Source: Candidatus Flexicrinis proximus
GTDB taxonomy: Bacteria > Chloroflexota > Anaerolineae > Aggregatilineales > Phototrophicaceae
NCBI GenBank assembly: GCA_016712885.1
Contig: JADJQF010000016.1
Span: forward strand, 186,001 to 250,000
Length of the DNA stretch: 64,000 bases
Direction: 5' to 3'
Shown: positions 23,373 through 33,311 of the stretch, in pieces
How the letters are laid out: each line of letters opens with the position of its first letter
Position numbering within the stretch: position 1 is the stretch's first letter
The notes under the pieces: model-generated
Seen by the model: the letters and a program-made list of their open reading frames with translations, nothing else
What the model was told of the DNA's origin: nothing
The model's database searches: none
Position numbers and translations under genes: made by a program

Positions 23373-24713
23373 ATGACCGCGACTGCCACCCCCCAATCTC
23401 ACCTTGACCCGTCGCTCACCCCCCGCGAACGGCAGTTGGCCGTCAGCGCCTCCTGGCTGTTAGTCGGCGTGGCAATTCATGGCGCGTGGGCGGTCATCCT
23501 GACCGTGGTTGGCATGATCGGTGCCACTGCCAATCCCGGCTTGCTGGTCTCGCTCCAGGGCGCGCTGCTCGCCAAATTCCCCGGCACCGCCGATTTCGCC
23601 TGGCTGATCCTGATCGGGCTGGCGCTGGTCGGTGTGACCGCGCTGCTGCTCGTCCGTGCCGGCGTCCAGGCGCATGAACGCTGGGCGTGGCTGGTGGTCG
23701 GTGTCCTGACCTTCGGCATGCTGGCCGCTTTCCTCGGCTGGGGGTACTTCCCCGCGCTGATCACCGTCGGCACCCTGATCTGGGGCATGCTGCCCGTTGC
23801 CTTGTTCCGTGGCGCGTTGCGGCGCAATCCCGTCGCCGGCAAAGAGTTGCGCGAGCGCATGCGTGGCGGCCGCGCCTTCGCTGTCATCACCGTCTATCTG
23901 CTGCTCATGAGCGCCTTCGCGGTGCTCTTGTTCCTCGCCAACGCGCCCTTCACGCGCGGCCTCGCCACCTCGGTCACGGGTGATCTCGGCCGCACCGTGT
24001 TTGCCGGGCTGGTCGGCCTCGAACTGGTGCTGATTATGTTCATCGCCCCGGCCTTTACCGCCGGCGCCGTCACCGGTGAGCGCGAGCGCCAGACCTACGA
24101 CCTGCTCAAGATCACCTTGCTGCCCCGCCCAACTTTCCTCATCGGCAAGCTTGAGTCCGCCTTGGGTTTCATTGTCCTGCTGCTCTTCTCGGCCATTCCG
24201 CTGCAAAGCATCGCCTTCCTGTTTGGCGGCGTCAGCGAGACCGAACTGATCGTCTCGTTCATTATCCTGACCGTCACCGCCATTACCTTCGGCGCCGTCG
24301 GCATCTTCTTCTCGACGCTCACCGACAAGACCGTGACGGCCAGCGTTCGCTCGTACTCCGCCGCGCTGATCGTCCTCATCGGCGTGCCGGTCGTGACCGC
24401 ATTTTTCGGCTCGGCCTTCTTCGGCGCGAATACCGGCACCGGTACGGGGATCACCAGCTCTGCGGCTTACGAGTCTTTTCTGATCTACCTGGGGGCTTTC
24501 ATCGTCAGCCTCAACCCGTTCACCGCGGGTTCGGCCAGCCAGACTCTCCTGATTGATCGCGGTCAGGCCGGCCTGTGGAGCGCGACGCTCAACTCAAACG
24601 GTGGCTCGATCCCGCTCGTCTCGCCGTGGATCAGCTTCACGGTCATCTATCTGGCCGTCGCGGTTGTCCTGATCGCGCTGGCCGTCCGCCGCATCAAGAC
24701 CAGTGATGAGTAA
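23373..24713 (+). CDS. ABC-2-type transporter permease
   Basis: 446 residues with about 12 membrane segments. GAVTGERERQTYDLLKITLLPRP after the central segments is the hallmark cytoplasmic loop of ABC-2 permeases (the EAR/GERERxT-DLL motif that couples to the ATPase), as in GldF/CcmB-type exporters. The ATPase partner is not adjacent. The ATG at 23373 is chosen because the preceding 51 codons are not membrane-like and carry no site. It is followed by a coiled-coil membrane protein gene, a pairing seen in MoxR/DUF58 clusters. Confidence 0.85.
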   Translation: MTATATPQSHLDPSLTPRERQLAVSASWLLVGVAIHGAWAVILTVVGMIGATANPGLLVSLQGALLAKFPGTADFAWLILIGLALVGVTALLLVRAGVQAHERWAWLVVGVLTFGMLAAFLGWGYFPALITVGTLIWGMLPVALFRGALRRNPVAGKELRERMRGGRAFAVITVYLLLMSAFAVLLFLANAPFTRGLATSVTGDLGRTVFAGLVGLELVLIMFIAPAFTAGAVTGERERQTYDLLKITLLPRPTFLIGKLESALGFIVLLLFSAIPLQSIAFLFGGVSETELIVSFIILTVTAITFGAVGIFFSTLTDKTVTASVRSYSAALIVLIGVPVVTAFFGSAFFGANTGTGTGITSSAAYESFLIYLGAFIVSLNPFTAGSASQTLLIDRGQAGLWSATLNSNGGSIPLVSPWISFTVIYLAVAVVLIALAVRRIKTSDE

Positions 24714-24839
24714 CGGGAAGCGCACCGAAGTGACGGCCATCCGCTTTCCCACAGTCCGCTTGCAACAAAATGCCGGCGCCGAACGTCTGATACATAACAC
24801 CCCGCCCGCTCTGGTTCACGTACCGCCTGGGGAGTAGTC

Positions 24840-26567
24840 ATGTCCGCCAACGCCATCCTGACCACTGCCGTACAACAATGGGAACGCCGCCGCAGATGGG
24901 GCATCATCCTTGAGTCTTTGCCCTATGCCATGCTTCCAGGTCTAGCGCTCGGCACGGTACTGGCCGTCTACGCGCGCATCCGGCCTGGCCCAGGCGACGC
25001 CTTCAGCCTGACCGTTGCCTTAGGCGGCGCAGCGCTGGGCGTGCTTGGCTTGCTTGCCTGGGTGGGGCTGCGCCGCAGGTCTCCCGTAGAGTCCGCGCGC
25101 TGGTTCGACCTCAATTTCGGGCTGAAGGAGCGCGTCTCGACTGCGCTGGAATTGCTCGAAGGCCGTATCAAGGCCGACGATGGCCTGCTTGCCCTGCAGG
25201 TCGCCGATGCCGAACACGCCGCCTCCAAGGTCAAAGCAGCGGCACTCATGCCTTTCACGACCGACTGGCGCTTGTGGATTCTCAACCTCTCGCTGCTGGC
25301 GGCCCTTGCCTTTTTCATGCTCCTGGTGCCGCCTGTCGTCGGCGCCGACGACGCGCGTGAGCGCGAACGCGCCGCCATCGCTAACGCCGCCGCCGAACTG
25401 AGCGAGATCATCGAAGACATCGCCGCCGACCCCTCCTTGACCGATGAACAGCGTGGTCCGCTGCTTGAAGCCCTCCAGACCCAGTTGGAAACCCTGCGCG
25501 ATCCAAATTTGCGGCTCGATGAGGCGCTCGCCACTTTAGGGGAAGTCGAAGCCGCTCTGAGCGAAGGCGCTGACGCCGTTCAGACCGAGATCGAGCAGGA
25601 ACAGACGGCCGAAGCCGCCGCCAACGCCGCGCTTCAGCAGTTGGTCCCCAACCCCGACGCGCAAACCCTGGGTCAGAATATCGAGGCGGTCGAAGGCAGC
25701 CTGGAAAGCATGTCCGCCGAGCAGCTCCAGCAGGCCGCCGAAGCGCTCGAAAATGCGGCGCAGGCGCTCGAACAGACCAACCCTGAGGCCGCCGAGGCGC
25801 TCCGCGATGCCGCCGAAGCCATGCGCCAGGGTGATTTAGACGCTGCAAGGCAGGCGCTCCAGCAGGCCGCGACCGACGCCCAGCGTGCCGAGTCCGAGCG
25901 TGGCGAGCAGCAGCAGCAGCGCGACTCGCTGCAGCAGAGTGCCGATCAGGCCGGCATGGCCCAGCAGCAAACCGCCGAAAGCGCCGAGTCCGACTCTCAG
26001 CAGCCCGGCCAGAGCAGCGAAGGCCAGACTGGCGAAGGGCAGACCGCGGACGGCCAGCAGGGCGACGGGATGTTCGGTCAGATTGGCTCCGAAGGGGCGA
26101 CCGAGAGCGAAGGCTCAAGTTCGCAGCTCGCGCCGTCAGACAATGCCTCCGAAGGCGACAGCAACCGCGATGGACAGGTGGGTCTGGGCGGCGATGGCCA
26201 GGGCGACGGCGCGGCGGACTTGGCGCAGGACGCCTCTGCCGGCAGCCAGCAGCGCGGCGACAACCGCGACCAGCCCAATAACCCCGATGGACGCGGTGAG
26301 CGCGATTATCAGGAAGTCTTCTCGCCGCGCTTCAGCGTCGAGGCCGCGGGCAGTGACGAACTGCGGCTGGGGGCCGACCCCGGCGACGCGCCGCTCACCG
26401 AGGGCGAGTTCCAGGACAATCCGCTTGGCGTATCGGTCGTGCCCTACAATCAGGTCTACAGCAGCTATGCCGATGCCGCCAGCCGCGCGCTGGAATCAGA
26501 CTATATCCCGTTGGGCATGCGCGACGTCGTCCGCGAGTATTTCTCCTCGCTCGATCCGCAGCAGTAA
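24840..26567 (+). CDS. Large membrane-anchored coiled-coil protein (DUF4175-like)
   Basis: 575 residues. Three membrane segments lie at about 24-45, 55-76 and 150-172, with LKERVSTALELLEG between. From about 180 to 370 the chain is Ala/Glu/Gln-rich and predicted coiled coil, 370-480 is Gln/Gly/Ser-rich and likely disordered, and the end (YADAASRALESDYIPLGMRDVVREYFSSLDP) is the conserved C-terminus of proteins found beside MoxR ATPase and DUF58 genes. The function is unknown, probably envelope quality control or chaperoning with MoxR. GGGGAG precedes the ATG. Confidence 0.8.
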   Translation: MSANAILTTAVQQWERRRRWGIILESLPYAMLPGLALGTVLAVYARIRPGPGDAFSLTVALGGAALGVLGLLAWVGLRRRSPVESARWFDLNFGLKERVSTALELLEGRIKADDGLLALQVADAEHAASKVKAAALMPFTTDWRLWILNLSLLAALAFFMLLVPPVVGADDARERERAAIANAAAELSEIIEDIAADPSLTDEQRGPLLEALQTQLETLRDPNLRLDEALATLGEVEAALSEGADAVQTEIEQEQTAEAAANAALQQLVPNPDAQTLGQNIEAVEGSLESMSAEQLQQAAEALENAAQALEQTNPEAAEALRDAAEAMRQGDLDAARQALQQAATDAQRAESERGEQQQQRDSLQQSADQAGMAQQQTAESAESDSQQPGQSSEGQTGEGQTADGQQGDGMFGQIGSEGATESEGSSSQLAPSDNASEGDSNRDGQVGLGGDGQGDGAADLAQDASAGSQQRGDNRDQPNNPDGRGERDYQEVFSPRFSVEAAGSDELRLGADPGDAPLTEGEFQDNPLGVSVVPYNQVYSSYADAASRALESDYIPLGMRDVVREYFSSLDPQQ

Positions 26568-26618
26568 CACAGCAGCGCACCCGGCCTCGCGGCGCTCATA
26601 TCGGCGCCGTGGGCCGGC

Positions 26619-27470
26619 CTATGGCCTGGGGCAGAGCCCTTCGATCACGTTCATCTCGCTCGCCCGGACCCAGCCGTTCGTCGAGAACTCGACGTGATAC
26701 CACAGCACGCCGCCGGCATCCAGCAGGGCCGTCGTTGCCTTGGGGAAGTGTTCGCCGATCAGGAAGTATAGCGTCTGGGCGCTGCCTGACGGTTGCGCGT
26801 GCAGCCGGACCCGCCCTTTAGGACTGAGTACGCACTCCCGCGGATTGACCTTGATGACGCGGACAACCCGGCTGACCTGAGCGTCTCCGCGCACGGTGAG
26901 CCGCACCAGATACAGCCCTGGGGCGCTGTACGTGTGATTGGGGCTGCGCCACGTCGATGTGCCGCCGTCACCGAAATCCCATTCCCAGGACTCGGGGTGC
27001 CCGCGCGTGAGGTCGATGAATCCGACGGCCAGGCCGCGGGCGACATATCCGAACTGGCCGCCGAACGGCAGCAGCGCGAGGGCCGTCTGCTGCTCCGCCG
27101 CCGTGTTCGGTTCAGGCGTGAACGAGATCGTCGGGGACGCGGAAGGGGTCAGCGTTGGTGTGAACGTGGCGGTATCGCTGGGCGTCAGCGACGGCGTAAA
27201 CGTCGATGTCGCCGTATACGTCCGCGTCGCGCTGGGGACCAGGGTGCGCGTCGGCCTAAGGGTAGAGGTCGCTGATGGCGTGAAGGTGTTGGTACGGGTG
27301 GGTTCAGGGGGCAGCGTCGCCCGCCGCGTCGGACTGAGGGTTGGCTCAGGCGTCGCGCTTGCGATGGGCATTTCCGTCGCGGGAAGCGTCGCGGTGGGGT
27401 CGGGCGCGGCAGGCGCGCACGCCGCGGTCCCGATCAACAGGACGGCCAGTATAAGCGCAAGTCGGTTCAT
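26619..27470 (-). CDS. Lipoprotein with Thr/Pro stalk, PKD and SH3b-like domains
   Basis: 283 residues. The lipobox LIGTAAC places the lipidated Cys at 18. Residues 20-120 form a Thr/Pro/Ser-rich stalk, then comes a PKD domain with WEWDFGDGGTSTWRSPNHTY, and the last 70 residues (CVLSPKGRVRLHAQPSGSAQ) resemble an SH3b module. It should be displayed outside the membrane. It shares stalk, PKD and SH3b with the kinase encoded 11 bases upstream, and the two probably form an operon. AAGGGAGG lies before ATG 27470. Confidence 0.85.
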   Translation of the reverse strand: MNRLALILAVLLIGTAACAPAAPDPTATLPATEMPIASATPEPTLSPTRRATLPPEPTRTNTFTPSATSTLRPTRTLVPSATRTYTATSTFTPSLTPSDTATFTPTLTPSASPTISFTPEPNTAAEQQTALALLPFGGQFGYVARGLAVGFIDLTRGHPESWEWDFGDGGTSTWRSPNHTYSAPGLYLVRLTVRGDAQVSRVVRVIKVNPRECVLSPKGRVRLHAQPSGSAQTLYFLIGEHFPKATTALLDAGGVLWYHVEFSTNGWVRASEMNVIEGLCPRP

Positions 27471-27481
27471 CAAGACCTCCC

Positions 27482-30400
27482 TTAGGGCTGGGGGCAGGTG
27501 CCGAACACCTGGCGCACGGTATCTGAACGCACCCAACCTGTTACCTGCCCGGTATTCACGGCATACCAGATATTGCCGAGCGTGTCCGTTGCCGCCTCAG
27601 CGGCGAATACTGACGGCTCGCCGGGGTTGAGCGTGCCGCTGATGTCCGCATTGACCGAGCGCTGGGCGCGTATCCGCACCGCATCGGCTACCGGCGAGAG
27701 CGTGCAGCCGGCCCTCACTTCGATCTGCTCGGTGACGGTCGTCCCGCCCCCCGGGCCACGGGCCGTGAGCGTGACCGTGTAGGTGCCGAGGGTCGCGTAC
27801 TGGTGCTGGGCGCGGAAGGTCGTTGATGTCCTCCCGTCGCCGAAGTCCCACAGCACGCTGGTAACCGCTTCCGGACCTCCGCTCCAGCTCAGGTCGAACT
27901 GCATCATACGGACGTTGGATTGATAGGCATAAGCGTCGACGGCTGGCCCGGTCTGCTCAAGAGCCAGGAGCTGGATCGTCTCGGTGATGCTTCCGCGGTT
28001 GCCGAAATCGTCGCTGACGATCAGCGTCACGTCGTACGACCCGGAAGCCGGGTAGGTATGGAACGGGCTGCGGACGGTCGACGTCTGGCCGTCGCCGAAC
28101 TGCCACAGGATCGAGGCGATCTGCCCCCTCGAACGGTTGGTGAAGGCGACCGACAGGCCGTCCTGCCGCATGGAGAATTCCGCCGTCGGCCCGGTTGGCT
28201 CTGGGGCCAGGATCTGGACCGTCTCGGTGATGCTGTCGCGGTTGCCGAAATCGTCGCTGACGATCAGCGTCACATCGTACGACCCGGAAGCTGGGTAGGT
28301 ATGGAACGGGCTGCGGACGGTCGAGGTCTGGCCGTCGCCGAACTGCCACAGGATCGAGGCGATCTGCCCCCTCGAACGGTTGGTGAAGGCGACCGACAGG
28401 CCGTCCTGCCGCATGGAGAACTCCGCCGTCGGCCCGGTTGGCTCTGGGGCCAGGATCTGGACCGTCTCGGTGATGCTTCCGCGGTTGCCGAAATCGTCGC
28501 TGACGATCAGCGTCACGTCGTACGACCCGGAAGCTGGGTAGGTATGGAACGGGCTGCGAACGGTGGAGGTCTGGCCGTCGCCGAACTGCCACAGGATCGA
28601 GGCGATCTGCCCCCTCGAACGGTTGGTGAAGGCGACCGACAGGCCATCCTGCCGCACGGAGAATTCCGCCGCGACTCCCTGACCCTGCACGGTCGGCGTC
28701 AGGGATTTGAACGCCTCCGCCGTCGCTGTCACATTTGCGGCAGTCTCGGCGCGACGGGTCGCAGTCTGGCCGAGAATCGGCACGGTTGCGGTCGCACTGG
28801 GCGTCGGAGATTTGAACGCCGCCGCTGTCGCCGTGATGTTCGCGGCGGTCTCGGCCCGGCGGGTCGCGGTCAGGTCGGGTGTCGCCACGGTTGCAGTCGC
28901 GCTGGGTGTGGGCGTCGGGGATTTGAACGCCTCCGCCGTCGCCGTCACATTTGCGGCGATGATCGCCCGGCGAGTCTCCGTCATCTCAGCGCCCGATAGC
29001 GTCGGGGTAAGTGTGATCGATGGCGTCGCTGTGCTGGTTGCGGTCGCCGTGGGTTCGTCAGTTGGGCTTGCCGTGTCCGTCGGCGTGACGCTTGGCGTCG
29101 GCGTCCAATGGGTCGCTGTGGCGGTTTGATCTTCGAGGGCGAGCGCGATCAGATACGCGTCGACCGTCGACTGCATGACGGCGGTCTGCTGCGCGAAGGC
29201 GTCGGCGGTTTGCTGTGCGCCGCGCGTAGCCTGCGCGATCGCCAGCGCATCAAGCGTGACAGTCTCGGTCGGCGTTGCGGTCTCGGTTGGCGTGGCAGTC
29301 GCAGTCGGCTCGTCCGTTGGCGTTGCGGTGGGGGCTTCCGTTGGCGTCTCGCTGGGCAGGATAACGATCCGCGCGCTGAATGTGGAAGTCATATCGGCAG
29401 AGGAAAGCCCGCCGCCGCCGGAGAGCGCCAGAATTACCGCGATGATCGCCAGCGCCGCAACCACAGCCGCCGCGCCGATCCAAAGCGGTCGCGCTTTCCG
29501 GGCGGCCGGCGCAGGAGTCGGCGGGTAGACCGTCGGCTCGGGCTGCGCCGCTGCCGTCCGGGTGCGCGGCGGTTGGCTGCCACTGCCGGGCGTAGGTGCG
29601 GGATTGTCCCCTGAGCGCGCCGTAATCGTAGCAGGCTTGCGCTCGGTTTTCGGCAGTTTGAACATGAAGAAGTTGGTCGCATCGCCGCGTATGCCCTCGA
29701 CCGCCGACGCAAACGCCTGCGCGAACTGCGTGCAGTTGGGGAAACGGTCGGCCGCGTCTTTTGCCAGCGCGCGGTTCATCACCAGCGTCAGGGCTTCGGG
29801 CAGTTCTGGCCGCGAGATGGATAATGCCGGCGGCAGTTCGCTCAGGTGTTTGTACATGAGCTGCTGCTGGCTGTCGCCCTCGAACGGCAGGCGGCCGCTG
29901 GTCAGCTGGTAGATCGTCACACCCAGGGCGTACTGGTCGGACGCGCCGCTGATGCCTTCCCCGCGCCACTGTTCAGGCGGCATGTACGACGGGCTGCCCA
30001 TCGCCACACCGCTCATGGTCATGGCCGTCTGGTGCAGCAGCTTCGCGATCCCGAAGTCGACCACGTACGCTTTGCCGTGGTTGTCGAACATGATGTTCTG
30101 CGGCTTGATGTCGCGGTGGACCACCCCCTCGTGGTGGGCATAGTCCAGCGCCGAAGCGACCTGCGCCAGCAGATCGTTGATTTCAGCCAGACTCGCCGGT
30201 TCGCGCCCCTGGTCGATGGATGTCCGCATCCGTTCGTGCAGGCTGCCGCCGGTGAGAAAGCGCATGACTACGTAACTCAGGTCGCCTTGCGTGCCGAAGT
30301 CATGGATCGGCACGATGTGCGGGTGCTCAAGGGCAGCGGCCGTGCGGGCCTCGGCGTTGAATCGCTCGATATACCCCGGCTCGTCGGTCAGCGTCTCCGA

Positions 30401-30538
30401 CAGTACCTTCACCGCGACCTCACGCTTGAGCGAGTGCTGATAGGCGCGATAGACAGCACCCATCCCGCCCCGTCCAAGCAGTTCGCGTAGTTCGTACTGG
30501 CCTAGGCTTTGACCGATGAGTGTGTTTGAGTTCGCCAT
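27482..30538 (-). CDS. Transmembrane Ser/Thr protein kinase with extracellular PKD array and SH3b domain
   Basis: 1018 residues. The kinase domain has GRGGMG (22-27), VAVK with Lys44, HRDIKPQN (141-148), DFG (161-163) and PPE (187-189), so it is a complete Hanks-type kinase. A membrane segment follows at about 350-375. Outside lies a Thr/Pro-rich stalk with repeats of TATAEAFKSPTP, three almost identical 81-residue PKD domains (ILWQFGDGQTST), a fourth diverged PKD (VLWDFGDGRTST) and a terminal SH3b-like domain. It is likely a surface sensor that phosphorylates cytoplasmic targets. The ATG at 30538 is chosen because the kinase domain starts at residue 14. Confidence 0.92.
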   Translation of the reverse strand: MANSNTLIGQSLGQYELRELLGRGGMGAVYRAYQHSLKREVAVKVLSETLTDEPGYIERFNAEARTAAALEHPHIVPIHDFGTQGDLSYVVMRFLTGGSLHERMRTSIDQGREPASLAEINDLLAQVASALDYAHHEGVVHRDIKPQNIMFDNHGKAYVVDFGIAKLLHQTAMTMSGVAMGSPSYMPPEQWRGEGISGASDQYALGVTIYQLTSGRLPFEGDSQQQLMYKHLSELPPALSISRPELPEALTLVMNRALAKDAADRFPNCTQFAQAFASAVEGIRGDATNFFMFKLPKTERKPATITARSGDNPAPTPGSGSQPPRTRTAAAQPEPTVYPPTPAPAARKARPLWIGAAAVVAALAIIAVILALSGGGGLSSADMTSTFSARIVILPSETPTEAPTATPTDEPTATATPTETATPTETVTLDALAIAQATRGAQQTADAFAQQTAVMQSTVDAYLIALALEDQTATATHWTPTPSVTPTDTASPTDEPTATATSTATPSITLTPTLSGAEMTETRRAIIAANVTATAEAFKSPTPTPSATATVATPDLTATRRAETAANITATAAAFKSPTPSATATVPILGQTATRRAETAANVTATAEAFKSLTPTVQGQGVAAEFSVRQDGLSVAFTNRSRGQIASILWQFGDGQTSTVRSPFHTYPASGSYDVTLIVSDDFGNRGSITETVQILAPEPTGPTAEFSMRQDGLSVAFTNRSRGQIASILWQFGDGQTSTVRSPFHTYPASGSYDVTLIVSDDFGNRDSITETVQILAPEPTGPTAEFSMRQDGLSVAFTNRSRGQIASILWQFGDGQTSTVRSPFHTYPASGSYDVTLIVSDDFGNRGSITETIQLLALEQTGPAVDAYAYQSNVRMMQFDLSWSGGPEAVTSVLWDFGDGRTSTTFRAQHQYATLGTYTVTLTARGPGGGTTVTEQIEVRAGCTLSPVADAVRIRAQRSVNADISGTLNPGEPSVFAAEAATDTLGNIWYAVNTGQVTGWVRSDTVRQVFGTCPQP
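27957..28685 (-). repeat. Three tandem 243-bp repeats encoding PKD domains
   Basis: The sequence GCCGAAATCGTCGCTGACGA recurs at exact 243-base spacing (28001, 28244 and 28487), and flanking bases are almost identical across the whole unit. Differences are a handful of bases per copy, so the duplication is recent or kept homogeneous by gene conversion. Copy number may vary between strains or be misassembled. Confidence 0.9.
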
Positions 30539-30721
30539 AATCGCTGTCTGCTTTCGGTGGCCGGTTCTCGCGAACAGGCGGTCACGCTGCACCTTCGACG
30601 CACACTGTCAGTATATCCAATCTACCGGGGTTCTTCATTCCGCGCTTGCACCACGGAAACGCGCGCATCTTCCAGAATCGGTTACACTGACAACGCCTGT
30701 AACAACCGGGAGCTGCCTTCT

Positions 30722-31474
30722 ATGCGCCGACTTCTGCCGCTCATTTGCCTTGTATTCCTTGCGGCATGTACGCCCGCCGGCCTGCTGCAAGCCCTCACCG
30801 GCGCCAACCCGGCGACTCCGGTGACACAGATCATCCTCGAAACCGAGGCCAGCGCCCCGGCGGTCTCGGCCAAAGCGCTTATCGGCGCGGCGGCCATCAT
30901 TCAACACCGCGTTGACCTGATCGGAGCCGACGCGGAAGCCTCTGCATCAGGCGAACGGCAGATCGTGGTCAGGGTTGTCGCCTATGACGGCGAGATCAGC
31001 CAGATCGTCAGGCTGGTCACCCGTATCGGTCGCGTAGAGCTCGCCGACCTGCGTAACGCGCCCCCAGAATTGGTGACTAACCCGAACGACGCCCTGCTGG
31101 CGACCTCGGCGCATCCGACTCTCGGTGAACACATCGACCCGCTAACCGGCGCGCCGTATGTGACCGTCATCGACTCGGTGCAGGTCATCGACGCGCATGC
31201 CGCCGTCAGCCAATTCACAACTACATGGGACATCGCCCTGACCTTCTCGCCTGAACACGGCGCGCTGCTTTCCGAATTCACCGCCGCGAACATCGGCACG
31301 ACGCTGGGCATCCTGATCGACGGGCGCTTGCTCTCCGCGCCGCGCATTCAGGCGCAGGTCGGCGACGAGGCCGTCATCGCGGGGAACTTCTCCGAGGCTG
31401 AAGCGCGCCAGCTTGCAGCGGTGATCGGCGGCGGTGAGCTGCCGTTCGCGCTGACTTTCGCTGAAATACGCTAG
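30722..31474 (+). CDS. SecD-like P1-domain lipoprotein
   Basis: 250 residues with lipobox LVFLAAC. The body resembles the periplasmic domain of SecD: an early AAIIQHRVDLIGADAEASAS segment (compare IIRNRVNELGV in SecD), then LTFSPEHGALLSEFTAANIGTTLGILIDGRLLSAPRI and a terminal FSEAEARQLAAVIGGGELPFAL, as in SecD before its first inner membrane segment. All SecD membrane helices are absent. It may assist export or be a solitary member of the family. It is transcribed divergently from the Ser/Thr kinase. Confidence 0.8.
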   Translation: MRRLLPLICLVFLAACTPAGLLQALTGANPATPVTQIILETEASAPAVSAKALIGAAAIIQHRVDLIGADAEASASGERQIVVRVVAYDGEISQIVRLVTRIGRVELADLRNAPPELVTNPNDALLATSAHPTLGEHIDPLTGAPYVTVIDSVQVIDAHAAVSQFTTTWDIALTFSPEHGALLSEFTAANIGTTLGILIDGRLLSAPRIQAQVGDEAVIAGNFSEAEARQLAAVIGGGELPFALTFAEIR

Positions 31475-31566
31475 GGGATTACCCCTCACGCCGCAAAATC
31501 GCAATTGAGGGGTCGAGGGGCGCAAGTCCCTCGCAGAGGAGTGGAGGCGGCGACTCCATAAACTAA
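31473..31566 (-). repeat. Structured repeat family A, copy without the variable palindrome arms intact
   Basis: AGGGGATTACCCCT hairpin, an AAAATCGCAATTG remnant of the variable palindrome, GAGGGGCGCAAGTCCCTC and TGGAGGCGGCGACTCCA. It sits between two convergent genes, in the 3' orientation for the amidohydrolase gene. Confidence 0.8.
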
Positions 31567-31580
31567 TTGTAGAATGCGCG

Positions 31581-33179
31581 CTATACGCCGCCGTAGCGCC
31601 ACACCCCGCCGGTCATCGTCCCCAGCACGCGTGCGTCGAGCAGTTCGTCCGGCGCGGCGGCGTATAGATCCATGCCCCACAGCACCAGGTCGGCCCAGTA
31701 ACCCGGCGCGAGTTTGCCGAGTTCGCGCTCCATGCCTGCCGCGTAGGCCGGCCCTTCGGTGTAGCCGCGGATCGTCTCGTCCATCGTCAGTTTGTTTTCG
31801 GGATACCATCCATCCGGTCCGGGCGAACCGTCGGCGCGGCGGCGTGCGACGGCGGCATAGATGCCTTCGAGCGGCTTAAACGTATCGACCGGACTGTCGC
31901 TGCCGAAGGCCACCGGCGCGCCGAGGTCGATCTGCGCCCGTGCATTGTAGGCGAGACGGCTGCGCTCCCCCCAATAGGCATCGGCCATCTGCCAGTCAGA
32001 CGTCGCGTGGATCGGCTGGATGCTGGCGACGATGTGCATCTGCGCAAGGCGGCCGAGGTCGGCGGGGTGGATCACCTGCACATGCTCGATCCGGTGGCGG
32101 CGCTGGTCGGGGCGCTCCCCCCGCGCGGCTTCTTCGGCGCGCACCGTCTGGTAGACATCCAGCACGTTCCGCACGGCCATATCGCCGATGGCATGGATCG
32201 TGGAAGGGATGCCGTTGGCGCTGGCAAGGCTCGCCAGACGAAGCATCTCCTCTTTTGGCATCACGACTACCCCGAAATTCTCGGGTTCTCCAATATACGG
32301 CTCGATCATGTGTGCCGTCCGCGGGCCAAGCGCGCCGTCCGCGAACATTTTCAGCCCGCCGAGGCGAATCCAGGCGTCGCCGAAGCCCCAGCGCAGCCCC
32401 ATGGCAATCATGTGCTCGATATACGGGTCATTGACGTTCTTGACGACCCGCATGTGCAGGCCGCCGCGTCCGCGCAGTGTCTGTAAAGCGCGCAGGCAGT
32501 CCGGCCCGTCGAAATCGTGCCAGCCGGTCAGCCCGGACTCGAGCATCAGCGTCTGGACTTCGCGCATGGCCTCGACGGTGTCGTTGAGGGACATCGGCGG
32601 GATATGCTTCGTGATCAGCGTGGGATTTTCGACCAGTACGCCGGTTGGTTCGCCGTCGTGATCGTGCAGGATGTGGCCGCCTTCAGGGTCGGGCGTGTCG
32701 CGCGTGATGCCAGCGATTTCGAGCGCCTTCGAGTTCACCCAGTAGGCGTGGATGCTTTTCGAGCGGAGGTATACGGGATGGTCGGGCGCTACGGCGTCCA
32801 GGTCGGCGCGGCTCGGAAAGCGTTTATCCGGCCATACCTCCTGCGTCCAGCCCGTGCCGATGATCCACGTACCCGGCGGCGTTCTGCGCGCGCGCTCGGC
32901 CACCCGGTCAATGGCGACCTGCTTGGGGACCTCGAACACGTCGACATCGCGCAGCACCCGCGCCGTATACATGCCGTGCAGGTGTGCATCGGTCAGGCCG
33001 GGGATTACCAGCTTGCCGCCCAGGTTCTCGCGGCGCGTGTCGTGCGTGGCGAGGTCGAGGACTTCCGTGTCGCCCCCGATGGCGACCACCTTACCGCCGC
33101 TGATAGCGATGGCCGACACGCGCGGGTACTTCGCGTCGTGCGTGATGATTTTGCCATTGAATAGAATGGTGTCGATCAT
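31581..33179 (-). CDS. Amidohydrolase family 3 protein (YtcJ-like)
   Basis: 532 residues, typical of YtcJ-type metal-dependent amidohydrolases. The N-terminal beta-sandwich precedes TDAHLHG, the first metal ligands; HAIGDMAVRN and HIEHVQVIHPADL give the next histidines, and FGSDSPVDTF has the catalytic Asp. Substrates of this family are amides or carbamates of unknown identity. It is transcribed toward the SecD-like gene, with a repeat between the two stop codons. Confidence 0.88.
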   Translation of the reverse strand: MIDTILFNGKIITHDAKYPRVSAIAISGGKVVAIGGDTEVLDLATHDTRRENLGGKLVIPGLTDAHLHGMYTARVLRDVDVFEVPKQVAIDRVAERARRTPPGTWIIGTGWTQEVWPDKRFPSRADLDAVAPDHPVYLRSKSIHAYWVNSKALEIAGITRDTPDPEGGHILHDHDGEPTGVLVENPTLITKHIPPMSLNDTVEAMREVQTLMLESGLTGWHDFDGPDCLRALQTLRGRGGLHMRVVKNVNDPYIEHMIAMGLRWGFGDAWIRLGGLKMFADGALGPRTAHMIEPYIGEPENFGVVVMPKEEMLRLASLASANGIPSTIHAIGDMAVRNVLDVYQTVRAEEAARGERPDQRRHRIEHVQVIHPADLGRLAQMHIVASIQPIHATSDWQMADAYWGERSRLAYNARAQIDLGAPVAFGSDSPVDTFKPLEGIYAAVARRRADGSPGPDGWYPENKLTMDETIRGYTEGPAYAAGMERELGKLAPGYWADLVLWGMDLYAAAPDELLDARVLGTMTGGVWRYGGV

Positions 33180-33311
33180 GGGAGTGGGCTTTCTTCAACC
33201 GCTATACTGCAATCTTACCTCACGCGCATCAGTCCGCACCCCAGGGAACACGATCCCTCACGGCTGATAGGCTGGTTCGGGCACATCCCGCATGGTAACG
33301 CGCCACGACCG

